From contig NZ_PVBN01000001.1 in NCBI RefSeq assembly GCF_002968635.1, positions 310,001 to 374,000 on the forward strand: 64,000 nucleotides of DNA. The letters are read 5' to 3'. The position numbers and the translations under genes were made by a program. Of this stretch, positions 49,993 to 59,036 are shown one piece after another. Source of the DNA: Neorhizobium alkalisoli. GTDB lineage: Bacteria > Pseudomonadota > Alphaproteobacteria > Rhizobiales > Rhizobiaceae. How positions within the stretch are numbered: position 1 is the stretch's first letter; each line of letters opens with the position of its first letter. Below the pieces are notes generated by a model that saw nothing but the letters and a program-made list of their open reading frames with translations, searched no databases and had not been told where the DNA came from.

Positions 49993-50011
49993 CAATGGAA
50001 TGGGTTATATA
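49983..50011 (+). promoter_or_regulatory. Phasin promoter
   Basis: ttgcaa (49983-49988), a 17-base spacer, and tatata (50006-50011) form a good housekeeping-type promoter. Transcription would begin near 50018, 49 bases before the phasin start. The -35 is overlapped by the PhaR-like site. Confidence 0.6.
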
Positions 50012-50066
50012 AGAGGCATCACATCTTCGGATCTGCCGAAGAAAACGCCAACGAGGACCAGAAACG

Positions 50067-50513
50067 ATGGCATACAAGACAGACGACATCTTTTCCTTCT
50101 CCGCTTTCGATCCGGCCAAGCTCACCGAGAGCTTCCGCGAGTTTGCTGAAAAGGGCGGCGCCCAGTCACGCGACGCTTATGCTAAGATGAAAACCGCCGC
50201 TGAGGAAGCTACCAAGACGGTGGAATCCACACTGCAGTCGGCCCAGGCAGGTTCGGTAGAACTCGGCCTTAAGGCTATCGACGCGTGGCGTACCAATACC
50301 GACCTGTCGCTGTCCCACATGGAGGCGCTGCTCGGCGTCAAGTCCGTGTCGGAGCTTTTCGAGCTGCAGACCGCCTTCATCCGCAAGCAGGCCGAAGTTA
50401 CGGTCGAGCAGGCCAAGTCCATTCAGGATGCAGCCCGCAAGCTCGCCGAAAATGTCTCGCAGCCGAGCAAGGTCGCGGCCGAAAAGGTTATCGCGACTTT
50501 CAAGGTCGCCTGA
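50067..50513 (+). CDS. phaP: Phasin (polyhydroxybutyrate granule protein)
   Basis: Phasins coat polyhydroxybutyrate granules and control their size. The 148-residue helical protein has the phasin_2 pattern: an amphipathic start DIFSFSAFDPAKLTESFRE, a central GLKAIDAWRTNTDLSLSHME, and VKSVSELFELQTAFIRKQAE at about 95-113. The C-terminal part is Ala/Lys-rich. Two PhaR-like sites lie upstream, and a 10-bp hairpin terminator downstream. Confidence 0.93.
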   Translation: MAYKTDDIFSFSAFDPAKLTESFREFAEKGGAQSRDAYAKMKTAAEEATKTVESTLQSAQAGSVELGLKAIDAWRTNTDLSLSHMEALLGVKSVSELFELQTAFIRKQAEVTVEQAKSIQDAARKLAENVSQPSKVAAEKVIATFKVA

Positions 50514-50532
50514 TTTCTACGCGCTGATTTCA

Positions 50533-50566
50533 AGAAGAGGGCTGGAGCAGGTTCCGGCCCTCTTCT
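50533..50566 (+). terminator. Phasin terminator hairpin
   Basis: agaagagggc (50533-50542) and gccctcttct (50557-50566) are perfect reverse complements. The T-run is short (attt), so it may also be an mRNA end-stabilising hairpin. Confidence 0.65.
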
Positions 50567-50581
50567 ATTTGAAGAAGGGAC

Positions 50582-50610
50582 TTGCAAAACGAGTCCGATC
50601 ACCGTATGTG
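50582..50610 (+). promoter_or_regulatory. Possible tRNA-His promoter
   Basis: ttgcaa (50582-50587) and tatgtg (50605-50610) are 17 bases apart. Transcription would start near 50617, 23 bases before the tRNA. Confidence 0.4.
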
Positions 50611-50619
50611 ACCCGAAAT

Positions 50620-50637
50620 ACCGCTTTGGCGGTTTTT
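50620..50637 (+). other. Terminator-like hairpin immediately 5' of tRNA-His
   Basis: accgc (50620-50624) and gcggt (50629-50633) enclose tttg and run into five T (50633-50637), ending two bases before the tRNA. If the promoter at 50582 is real this is in the tRNA leader; otherwise it is a second terminator after phasin. Confidence 0.5.
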
Positions 50638-50639
50638 GT

Positions 50640-50716
50640 GCGGTTGTAGCTCAGTTGGTTAGAGCGCAGGTTTGTGGCACCTGAGGTCGGAGGTTCGAGA
50701 CCCCCCAACCGTACCA
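50640..50716 (+). tRNA. tRNA-His (anticodon GTG)
   Basis: All four arms can be drawn: acceptor gcggttg/caaccgt with a G1-T72 wobble, D arm gctc/gagc, anticodon arm caggt/acctg with GTG in the loop, and T arm ggagg/ccccc with an A-C mismatch at the third pair. CCA is encoded. The extra 5' G of most tRNA-His is not encoded as a G:C pair and the discriminator is A, as known for this alphaproteobacterial clade. 77 bases. Confidence 0.93.
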
Positions 50717-51034
50717 TTTCTATTCAAGACAAGTCGATCGCCGGGAGAGGCCTTATCTCGACTGGAGCAGCTCTCTCAGTCTTATTTCGGCTGGCCGAAA
50801 AACGCTAAACGGACAAATTCTTCGGACATTCGACGGTTTCTGGATGCCTCGCCCTTGTATGGTCCGGAAACGGACACAATCTTGTGCACTGCACTATCAG
50901 GTCTTGTCACAATTGCTGACATGCCTATGTTTGTGGCAGCAGGTGCCCAAAATTTTGGACATCTGCGTCTTGGGCTTTGGCCCCCTTCACCTGTTCGCCC
51001 TGCGCGACAGGCCTTTTTAGAAGGAGTCATGAGG
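50717..51034. other. 318-bp gap between tRNA-His and the small XRE gene
   Basis: No gene can be supported here. The only marked structure is a 12-bp palindrome, ccaaaattttgg (50947-50958). A promoter for the XRE gene should lie here but no clear boxes were found. Confidence 0.6.
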
Positions 51035-51280
51035 ATGACAATTTCCATCAATAATTTCGCATCTGCGAACGGAACTACGCTTTCTCCGCAGCACATCGCC
51101 TCCGCAGTTGCCGAAGCCCGACGTGCGATGGGCTATAGTATCGACGAACTTGCCGTCACGACCGGCCTCGTCAGCGATGAGATCCTCCGTGTCGAAAATG
51201 GCATGGATGCGGATCCGGCAAAATTGAAACGCATTGCCGCAGCCCTGCAGGTTCCGGTTTCCACCTTCTTGCTTACCTGA
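51035..51280 (+). CDS. Small XRE-family helix-turn-helix protein
   Basis: The 81-residue protein is little more than an XRE/Cro helix-turn-helix: SAVAEARRAMGYSIDELA, VTTGLVSDEILRVENG and KLKRIAAALQVPVSTFLL. The start at 51035 has aaggag eight bases upstream; ATG 51029 is too close. It stands alone between tRNA-His and a convergent LysR, with its own terminator. Target unknown. Confidence 0.8.
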   Translation: MTISINNFASANGTTLSPQHIASAVAEARRAMGYSIDELAVTTGLVSDEILRVENGMDADPAKLKRIAAALQVPVSTFLLT

Positions 51281-51291
51281 TGTTCAGGTGT

Positions 51292-51321
51292 CCGGCCGCT
51301 TCGGCGGCCGGTCCTCTTTCT
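51292..51321 (+). terminator. Terminator of the small XRE gene
   Basis: ccggccgc (51292-51299) and gcggccgg (51304-51311) close a ttcg tetraloop and are followed by tcctctttct. It lies 11 bp after the stop. Confidence 0.85.
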
Positions 51322-51377
51322 TCCATCCGCGGAATAGTCCGTGGAGCCGCTTCCCTCCTTCAAGGTCGATGCACCGA

Positions 51378-52259
51378 CTACACGAAGATGTGTCGCTCCT
51401 CGTCGACCAGTTCCTTCAGAAAATCCACCACGGTGCGCAGACGTATCAGGTCGCGCGTGGTTTCATGATATGTGGTCCAATAGGAGCGCCGGATGACGAT
51501 ATCCGACAGCACGCGCCTCAGTTCGGAAGATTGCCGCGCCACGTAGTCGTGCAGAATGCCGATGCCGGCGCCTGACCGCACGGCTTCCGTCTGCCCGATC
51601 GCGCTCGATATCTCGAAACTTGCATCCCAGTCGCGCATTACCTCGCCGGTGAAATTGAGCGAGGGGGAAAAAATCAGGTCTTCCACGTAACCGATGCGGG
51701 GATGCGCTCTCAATGCTTCGACGGTTTCTGGTGTCCCGGCCTGGTCGAGATAGCTTTTGGAGGCATAGAGGCCCAACGTGTAGTCGGTAAGTTTCGATGA
51801 GACGAGCCGGCCCTGTTCCGGCCGCTCGATCGTGATGGCGATATCCGCCTCCCGCTGGGACAGCGAGAAGGAGCGCGGCACCGGCACGAGTTGCAGCTTC
51901 AGGTCCGGATGCCGGCGGGTCAATCGTCCGAGCCGCGATGCCAGGAACGAGACACCGAATCCGTCCGGCGCACCGATCCTCACCGTCCCCGCGACTGCTG
52001 TGTCTATCCGTCCCGTACTCGCCTGTGCTGCGAGCATTTCCGTTTCCATGCGCTCGGCGGCCCGGAAGAAGATCTCGCCTTCCGCAGTCAATTCGCAGCC
52101 ATTGGTGCGGCGGATAAGCAGCCGCGTCCGCAGGTCTTCTTCCAGTGCGGTCACCCGCCGCCCCAATGTGGCGTGGTTGATGCCGAGCCGCCGGGAGGCT
52201 GCAAGGATCTGGCCGCTTCGCGCAACGGCAAGGAACATGCGCACATCGTCCCAGTTCAT
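51378..52259 (-). CDS. LysR-family transcriptional regulator
   Basis: The 293-residue regulator starts MNWDDVRMFLAVARSGQIL, with the winged helix to about residue 62 (HATLGRRVTALEEDLRTRLL) and a LysR substrate domain from about 88 to 290. Its opening pattern is typical of the large group that regulates divergent or neighbouring catabolic genes. It overlaps the ABM-domain gene by four bases (ATGA), and mmsA is divergent beyond that gene, so both are candidate targets. Confidence 0.9.
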   Translation of the reverse strand: MNWDDVRMFLAVARSGQILAASRRLGINHATLGRRVTALEEDLRTRLLIRRTNGCELTAEGEIFFRAAERMETEMLAAQASTGRIDTAVAGTVRIGAPDGFGVSFLASRLGRLTRRHPDLKLQLVPVPRSFSLSQREADIAITIERPEQGRLVSSKLTDYTLGLYASKSYLDQAGTPETVEALRAHPRIGYVEDLIFSPSLNFTGEVMRDWDASFEISSAIGQTEAVRSGAGIGILHDYVARQSSELRRVLSDIVIRRSYWTTYHETTRDLIRLRTVVDFLKELVDEERHIFV

Positions 52260-52570
52260 GGCTTGCTGCGCATCATGACGGGTTCGACATCGACAAGCGT
52301 GAGAGACGTCACCATGTTCATCGTCCCATCCTTGTATTTCAGGAAATGCGGCGTCTGCAGGTGCGCCTCATAGGCTTCCCGGCTTTCATAGACCTCAAGG
52401 ATGCGGATTCTGTGCGGACTGTCCTTGAAGGCGACCGCATTCAGGGAAAGGACGCCAGCTTCCAGCGAAATCGATGCCTCGATCTCCTCGGCCAGAAGTG
52501 CGCAATAGGCGTCAAGCTGAGCCGGATCGACCTCAAGCTCTGCCATTCTGAGGACATGTTTCCCGCTCAT
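52256..52570 (-). CDS. Antibiotic biosynthesis monooxygenase (ABM/YgiN)-domain protein
   Basis: The 104-residue protein has the dimeric ferredoxin-like ABM fold: RMAELEVDPAQLDAYCALLA at the start, AVAFKDSPHRIRILEVYES, and YEAHLQTPHFLKYKDG with the usual TPH. Such proteins act on quinones or other reactive small molecules. It is coupled to the LysR gene and divergent from mmsA over 191 bp. Substrate not evident. Confidence 0.82.
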   Translation of the reverse strand: MSGKHVLRMAELEVDPAQLDAYCALLAEEIEASISLEAGVLSLNAVAFKDSPHRIRILEVYESREAYEAHLQTPHFLKYKDGTMNMVTSLTLVDVEPVMMRSKP

Positions 52571-52761
52571 TCATAGGCCTCCTCTTATTGAGTTGTCTTG
52601 TCCGTCGCGGTGCCCGCCCCAAGTCCCAAGAAGCTTGAGAGAAAGCGCCGGTTCAATGATCGGGCTTTAATTTCCGCACAACGGTTGCTTATCTCGGCTC
52701 ATTGATTTGTGCAAATTGAAGTGTGATTGTTCGCCATCCAAAAAAACAGGAGGAGCATCCC

Positions 52762-54258
<1,497 letters not shown>

Positions 54259-54281
54259 GCGAAAAGTCAGTTCAACGTGTC

Positions 54282-54305
54282 AACGGGCCTCTTCGGAGGC
54301 CCGTT
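54282..54305 (+). terminator. mmsA terminator
   Basis: aacgggcctc (54282-54291) and gaggcccgtt (54296-54305) pair perfectly around ttcg, followed by tccgttt. Confidence 0.85.
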
Positions 54306-54425
54306 TCCGTTTATGACGATTTGAATCGGCGCCCTTACCTGTAGTTGAAATGACAACTGTTCACCTTAAGATGCTTCTGGATTCGGCCAAATCGAATCTG
54401 AAGGGTTCAACGGGGATATTGTTTC

Positions 54426-55511
54426 ATGGAATTTCAGGCGAAACCTCCGGTGGAGGCGGGAAAATTCGAGCGCGCATCCTTCACCGGCAATGCCAGCGAA
54501 TATTTCGGCATCTGGATCGTCAACGTTCTTTTGACGATCATTACCTTGGGCATCTATTCCGCCTGGGCAAAAGTGCGACGTAAGCGCTATTTCAACGGCA
54601 ATACCGTCATTCTCGGACGGGCCTTCGAATATCACGCCACCGGCAAGCAGATATTTATCGGACGCGTGATCGTTTTTGCCTTCCTGATCGTGGTCAACCT
54701 GCTTACCGCCATCAACCCGCTGTTCTCGGCTGTGACGACCGTCCTGATCCTCGTCGCCTTGCCCTGGCTGATCATGCGCGGCCTGCGCTTCAATGCCCGC
54801 GTCACGAGCTATCGCAACGTGCGCTTCGATTTTGTGGGCTCGGCAGGTGGTGCCTTCGTGGCCATCATGCTCGGCAGCATCGTGGCCTTCATTTCCCTCG
54901 GTATCCTTGCTCCGTTGGCAAGCCGCTGGAGTTGGCGTTACGTCTTCAACAACCTTCGTTATGGTGACCGGGCATTTTCGACGGATCCCTCTTTGGGGTC
55001 GCTCTATCGCGTCTGGATTCTGCCGGCACTGATGTTCCTCTTCGGAGCCTTTGTTTCCACGGCCATTATCATATCCATCGCGGTCGCTTCGGGGGCGCTC
55101 TCGGGCGGCGATGGGGTATCAAGCGAAGAGACGATCGGCAGGTTTGCATTTGCCGCGTTCCCGGCCGTCGTTCTTGCCTTTCTCCTTTACGGCCTTGCCG
55201 GCCTCTTCTATCGTGCGGGCGTGCGCAATGTGGCCTGGTCGGCAGCAAAACTGGACGGCCGTCACGAACTGCTGAGCGATCTCTCCCGGTGGCGTTTCGC
55301 CTGGATTGCAATTTCCAACGTCATCGTCACGATCTTTACGCTCGGACTGATGCGTCCCTGGGCGGCGGTACGCCTGGCGAGGTATGTCAACGAGCACACA
55401 GGCATCCGCATCCATGGAGACCCTGGCCAAGTCATGTCGTCGATCGAGGCGACAGGTGCGGCGATCAGCGCCGAGTACATGGATATGGAAGGTTTCGATT
55501 TTGGCTTCTGA
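54426..55511 (+). CDS. DUF898 (YjgN-like) membrane protein
   Basis: The 361-residue protein has about seven membrane segments, with the repeated DUF898 marks ASEYFGIWIVNVLLTIITLG, IYSAWAKVRRKRYF, GRAFEYHATGKQIFIGR and later LSRWRFAWIAISNVIVTIFT-type and LMRPWAAVRLARYV. The function of the family is unknown. It overlaps the M48 peptidase gene by 11 bases. The same pair occurs in other rhizobia as far as I recall, so a joint membrane-maintenance role is a fair guess. Confidence 0.87.
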   Translation: MEFQAKPPVEAGKFERASFTGNASEYFGIWIVNVLLTIITLGIYSAWAKVRRKRYFNGNTVILGRAFEYHATGKQIFIGRVIVFAFLIVVNLLTAINPLFSAVTTVLILVALPWLIMRGLRFNARVTSYRNVRFDFVGSAGGAFVAIMLGSIVAFISLGILAPLASRWSWRYVFNNLRYGDRAFSTDPSLGSLYRVWILPALMFLFGAFVSTAIIISIAVASGALSGGDGVSSEETIGRFAFAAFPAVVLAFLLYGLAGLFYRAGVRNVAWSAAKLDGRHELLSDLSRWRFAWIAISNVIVTIFTLGLMRPWAAVRLARYVNEHTGIRIHGDPGQVMSSIEATGAAISAEYMDMEGFDFGF

Positions 55512-56565
55512 TCCTGCCGTCATAGCGAGGGGCGAATGGCATCCCGCCAATTCGAGCCACGCGACACCGTCCGTCCTGCGGGCCGAGAATGGCCGGCTGG
55601 TTGCGGAAGGGGAGGGGACGGTACTTGCGATGGCGGTCCCGGAAAGGGTGGAGATCAGCCCGAGAGTGGGGTCGATTCCCCGGCGTTTGACCTTTCCCGA
55701 CGGTTCGGTGCTGGAAACGCGCGACAACGATGCGATCGATGCTTATCTGCGCACTCAGCGGGGTGCGCGCAGCGGTTTTGTTCATCGCCTCGAGCAGTTC
55801 CATCCGCGTCTGATCGCCATCACCATCGCGGTCATCGTGCTGGCTGCCTCCATCTATCGTTTCGCTTTGCCGGCACTTGTGGAAGTCGCGATCCTCGTGA
55901 CTCCACCCTTCGTGCCTGAGATGATCGGTTCGGGCACGCTTGCCTCGCTTGACAAAACCGTCTTGAAACCAACGGAACTGCCGGAAGCGGAGCGGCAGGC
56001 GATCTCCGAAGGGTTTGAAAAACTGGCCGCTCATTCAGAAGGCGGCAAACAGGCCTATACCCTGAATTTCCGCGATGGGGGGGTGATTGGCCCGAATGCC
56101 TTGGCCCTTCCCGATGGAAACCTCATTCTGACCGATGATCTGGTGAAGCTTGCCGCGGGCGACCGCGAGATGATCCTTGGCGTACTCGGCCACGAGATTG
56201 CCCATGTGGAAGGGGAGCACAGTCTCCGCCAGCTTTATCGCGTTGCCGGTGTCGCGGCGCTGGTCATGCTGATCGCCGGGGATGTCGGATCCGGCGTCGA
56301 GGACATCCTCACGCAAGGGGGCGCCTTGGTGGCGCTGTCCTATTCGCGCTCGGCAGAGGCGGAAGCCGATCGCCGATCGGTCGAATTCATGAATGCTGCC
56401 GGCTACGATCCGGCGGCGCTCGCCCGCTTCTTCGCGCTTCTGGAGGAAAAGCTTGGCGATCACGGTGATACGAGCATGTTGTCGAGCCATCCGGGCACGC
56501 CGCAGCGCCAGCAGGATATCCGCAAATATTCGCAAGAGCTAAAAAGTCGGTCTGGCGCAAGGTAG
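55501..56565 (+). CDS. Membrane-anchored M48-family metallopeptidase
   Basis: The 354-residue protein has one hydrophobic segment at about 100-130 (LIAITIAVIVLAASIYRF), then an M48 catalytic domain with the zinc motif HEIAH at residues 231-235 (GHEIAHVEGEH) and the third ligand region RSAEAEADRRSVEFM at about 282-296. SSHPGTPQRQQDI near the end is typical of the YcaL/LoiP group. The start is TTG 55501, with ggaagg eight bases upstream, inside the end of the DUF898 gene; upstream in-frame ATGs would need a 110-bp overlap with a DUF898-shadow sequence. Confidence 0.85.
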   Translation: MASDPAVIARGEWHPANSSHATPSVLRAENGRLVAEGEGTVLAMAVPERVEISPRVGSIPRRLTFPDGSVLETRDNDAIDAYLRTQRGARSGFVHRLEQFHPRLIAITIAVIVLAASIYRFALPALVEVAILVTPPFVPEMIGSGTLASLDKTVLKPTELPEAERQAISEGFEKLAAHSEGGKQAYTLNFRDGGVIGPNALALPDGNLILTDDLVKLAAGDREMILGVLGHEIAHVEGEHSLRQLYRVAGVAALVMLIAGDVGSGVEDILTQGGALVALSYSRSAEAEADRRSVEFMNAAGYDPAALARFFALLEEKLGDHGDTSMLSSHPGTPQRQQDIRKYSQELKSRSGAR

Positions 56566-56639
56566 CCGTGTTTCATAGCGGACTGTTGACGTCTGTGAAG
56601 ACTGATCTAATTTAGCTCGCTGAGTAGGAGTGGGAGTTC

Positions 56640-56765
56640 ATGGTATACGAGTGGGATGCAAGGCGCGCCCGCCGCGCGTATTTGGCCAAAATGGGCATCA
56701 GTTTGCTTGTGGTCCTGGCGGCATTGGCAGTACCGGCTTGGCTCGCCGTTTCGATGGCAAGCTAA
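56640..56765 (+). CDS. 41-residue single-pass membrane protein
   Basis: An ATG at 56640 with taggag and gggag just upstream opens 41 codons. The peptide has a basic first half (YEWDARRARRAYLAKMG) and a hydrophobic segment (ISLLVVLAALAVPAWLAV), the layout of a small inner-membrane protein. It is 74 bp after the M48 gene and read in the same direction. No homologue recognised by eye. Confidence 0.55.
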   Translation: MVYEWDARRARRAYLAKMGISLLVVLAALAVPAWLAVSMAS

Positions 56766-56779
56766 ATTCCAATACAAGC

Positions 56780-57073
56780 TTATTTCACTGAACCGTCGCC
56801 AATGCGGAATAACAGCCGCATCGTGCGAGAAATCGACATGTAAGCGGGAGGCTGCCGATCGATCGCGGCATAGCCGGCTTCGGTCAGTGAAAAGAGCCGT
56901 TCGGATTTGCCGTCGCGATGGACGATATACTGCATGTTCAGTGCCCGGTTCAGGGCTGGTGTCATGTCGCTTGTCCAAGCTATCTGCGAGGCCGGAACGC
57001 GGGAAGCGCCTGCTTCATAGAGGATCGTCAGGACGATGTGCAGATCGCGCGAAAGCATGGAATATTCTGTCAC
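56780..57073 (-). CDS. Small winged-helix-like protein
   Basis: The 97-residue protein (92 from ATG 57058) looks like a minimal winged helix: LHIVLTILYEAGASRVPASQ, a recognition-helix-like MTPALNRALNMQYIVHRDG, and wing KSERLFSLTEAGYAAI. Such stand-alone domains occur in alphaproteobacteria with unknown role. GTG 57073 or ATG 57058 may start it; neither has a good ribosome site. It converges with the 41-residue gene. Confidence 0.55.
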   Translation of the reverse strand: MTEYSMLSRDLHIVLTILYEAGASRVPASQIAWTSDMTPALNRALNMQYIVHRDGKSERLFSLTEAGYAAIDRQPPAYMSISRTMRLLFRIGDGSVK

Positions 57074-57123
57074 GGAACGCGAAGACTGACCAGCGGGTCT
57101 CCGGGCGCGTTATCCCGACAATG

Positions 57124-57153
57124 ACAAAAGCCGGCGTCGAAGCCGGCTTTTGT
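57124..57153. terminator. Terminator after the iron-binding protein gene
   Basis: acaaaagccggc (57124-57135) and gccggcttttgt (57142-57153) are perfect reverse complements around six bases. Read on the minus strand it lies 36 bp after the gene at 57189; on the plus strand it is followed by tttgtt. Confidence 0.8.
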
Positions 57154-57188
57154 TTTGTTGTGGCCTCTAGGGCGAGGTTTGGCTGAAC

Positions 57189-58235
57189 TCAGCTCTCGGG
57201 ACCTTCGTTGAAAGCGACCTTGTCGACGAGTTCGGAGGCCTTCTTGCGGTTGGCGGCGATGTCGGCAAGCGACAGCGTATCCGGCTTGATCGGCCCGAAA
57301 GCCTTCACGATGCTCGAAGGTTCGGCACCCGGCGTAACCGGATATTCGAATACCTGCTCGGCATAGATCTTCTGGGCGTTGCCGGAAGCCAGGAATTCCA
57401 TCAGCTTGACCGCATTGGCCTTGTTTGGCGCGTTCTTGGCGAGCGCCATGCCTGAAATGTTGACATGCGTGCCGCGATCAGCGGAGTTCGGGAAGATGAT
57501 CTTGATTGCCTCGGCCCACTTCTTTTGCTCCGGCTCCTTCTCGTTCGTCTGCATGAGGCCGACATAATAGGTGTTGCCAAGCGCGATATCGCATTCACCG
57601 GCAAGGATTGCCTTGGCTTGATCGCGGTCGCCGCCGCTCGGCTTGTGGGCGAGGTTGTTCTTCAGGCCCTTCAGCCATGTTTCCGTATAGGCTTCGCCAT
57701 GAACGGCGACCATCGAGGCGAACAGGCCGATATTGTAGGAGTGTTGGCCGTCGCGAATGCAGATCTTGCCTTTCCACTTCGGATCGGCCAGTTCCTCATA
57801 GGTGATTGCCGTTTGGGTGACGCGCTCCTTTGAGGCGTAGACGACGCGGCCGCGCGTCGTCAGTCCGAACCACTCGCCTGCAGGATCACGAAGATTGGCC
57901 GGAATATCCTTGCTGATGGTCGCGTTGTCCGTAACGGCCTGGGTAACGCCGCCTTCCTTGGCTTCCGTCAAGCGGGCGATGTCAACGGTCATGATCACGT
58001 CGGCCGGCGAATTGGCGCCTTCGGCACGGATGCGCTCGACGAGCCCCTTGTCGAGGAAGAGCACATTGGTCTTGATGCCGGTTTCCTTGGTGAACGCGTC
58101 GAGCAGCGGCTTGATCAATTCCGGCTGACGATATGAGTATATGTTCACCTCGCCATCGGCCCATGCCGTTGAGGCTGTGGCGAGCACGGATGCACCCAGA
58201 AGTGCAAGGAGCCGAAGGGGGCTGCGGATAGGCAT
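57189..58235 (-). CDS. fbpA: Fe(III) ABC transporter periplasmic binding protein (FbpA-like)
   Basis: The 348-residue protein has a signal peptide (LRLLALLGASVLATASTAWA, cleavage about residue 25) and an FbpA/SfuA/FutA-type fold: EVNIYSYRQPELIKPLLDAF, YASKERV, ICIRDGQHSYNIG, and two-tyrosine GNTYYVGL plus NISGMALAKNAPN. The YY pair is the usual iron ligand. The start at 58235 has aggagg nine bases upstream. It is divergent from rirA, which suggests iron-dependent repression. The matching permease is probably 44323-45996. Confidence 0.9.
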   Translation of the reverse strand: MPIRSPLRLLALLGASVLATASTAWADGEVNIYSYRQPELIKPLLDAFTKETGIKTNVLFLDKGLVERIRAEGANSPADVIMTVDIARLTEAKEGGVTQAVTDNATISKDIPANLRDPAGEWFGLTTRGRVVYASKERVTQTAITYEELADPKWKGKICIRDGQHSYNIGLFASMVAVHGEAYTETWLKGLKNNLAHKPSGGDRDQAKAILAGECDIALGNTYYVGLMQTNEKEPEQKKWAEAIKIIFPNSADRGTHVNISGMALAKNAPNKANAVKLMEFLASGNAQKIYAEQVFEYPVTPGAEPSSIVKAFGPIKPDTLSLADIAANRKKASELVDKVAFNEGPES

Positions 58236-58324
58236 CGAAAAATCCTCCTGAGGTTGTTTGTTGACGACCAAAGTCATGTTCTCAATCCGGCGTCAATGGG
58301 GGAGTTTCAGGCAGGTGAGAAAAC

Positions 58325-58358
58325 TTGATCACAATTTCCTTATTTTGGAATTGTTCAA
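58325..58358. promoter_or_regulatory. Imperfect dyad in the fbpA-rirA intergenic region
   Basis: ttgatcacaatttcc (58325-58339) and ggaattgttcaa (58347-58358) pair apart from three extra bases. The right arm covers the rirA -35. It is a candidate iron-responsive operator, although the TGA-N9-TCA consensus of RirA sites is not matched exactly (closest is TGA-N10-TCA at 58316-58331). Confidence 0.5.
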
Positions 58359-58379
58359 AACTAGGGAAGTCTCTATATA
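58351..58379 (+). promoter_or_regulatory. rirA promoter
   Basis: ttgttc (58351-58356), a 17-base spacer and tatata (58374-58379) give a good housekeeping-type promoter, placing the start near 58386, some 22 bases before rirA. Confidence 0.6.
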
Positions 58380-58407
58380 GGGTAGGTACGAGTCTTGGGA
58401 GACCAGC

Positions 58408-58875
58408 ATGCGTTTGACCAAACAGACGAACTACGCAGTACGAATGCTCATGTATTGCGCCGCTAATGAGGGCCGCCTGAGCCGCATCCCGGAGATCGCC
58501 CGGGCCTATGGGGTCTCCGAACTTTTCCTGTTCAAGATCCTGCAGCCGCTCAACAAGGCTGGTTTGGTCGAAACCGTGCGCGGCCGCAACGGCGGTGTGA
58601 GGCTTGGCCGCAGCGCTGATCGCATCACTCTCTTTGATGTCGTCAAAGTCACTGAAGACAGCTTCGCGATGGCCGAATGTTTCGAGGATGGCGTCGCCGA
58701 ATGCCCGCTCGTCGATAGCTGCGGCCTGAATTCGGCGCTTCGCAAGGCGCTCAATGCGTTCTTCGATGTACTTGCCGACTACACGATCGATGACCTGGTG
58801 AAGGCCCGCCCGCAGATCAACTTCCTGCTCGGTATCGACACGCATATGCCGAAGATCGTAGCGCCGGCTGCCTGA
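58408..58875 (+). CDS. rirA: Rhizobial iron regulator RirA (Rrf2 family)
   Basis: RirA carries an Fe-S cluster and represses iron-uptake genes when iron is sufficient. The 155-residue protein starts MRLTKQTNYAVRMLMYCA with the winged helix to about residue 65 (ELFLFKILQPLNKAGLVETV) and the three cluster cysteines at 91, 99 and 105 (AECFEDGVAECP, VDSCG). Length and spacing match the known RirA. It is divergent from the FbpA-like gene; a shared regulatory gap fits that gene being a target. Confidence 0.95.
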   Translation: MRLTKQTNYAVRMLMYCAANEGRLSRIPEIARAYGVSELFLFKILQPLNKAGLVETVRGRNGGVRLGRSADRITLFDVVKVTEDSFAMAECFEDGVAECPLVDSCGLNSALRKALNAFFDVLADYTIDDLVKARPQINFLLGIDTHMPKIVAPAA

Positions 58876-58898
58876 TTCCGATTGCTTGCTGTTTCAAG

Positions 58899-58927
58899 GG
58901 CGTCGTCTGCAGTGACGGCGCCTTTTG
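58899..58927 (+). terminator. rirA terminator
   Basis: ggcgtcgtc (58899-58907) and gacggcgcc (58914-58922) pair with one G-T wobble and are followed by tttt. It lies 23 bp after the stop. Confidence 0.8.
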
Positions 58928-59036
58928 AGTTTTTGTCATGTCCTGATGGTTGACCTTCGCTGCATTTGCAATAGAAGGACGGCAGGCGTTTTCGGCTTTG
59001 CAGCCATTCTTCCTGTGGCGCCTTCAGGACCAAGCC

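Noticed and set aside
50640..50716. tRNA-His as an integration site
   Set aside because: No integrase gene and no repeat of the tRNA 3' end were seen downstream within the window.
50672..51034. A longer form of the small XRE protein beginning within tRNA-His
   Set aside because: The start would lie inside the tRNA and the extra residues have no pattern; aaggag before 51035 is a better start.
55384..55500. An earlier ATG start for the M48 peptidase
   Set aside because: It would overlap DUF898 by 128 bases and add a Ser/Arg-rich stretch that is only the shifted DUF898 sequence.
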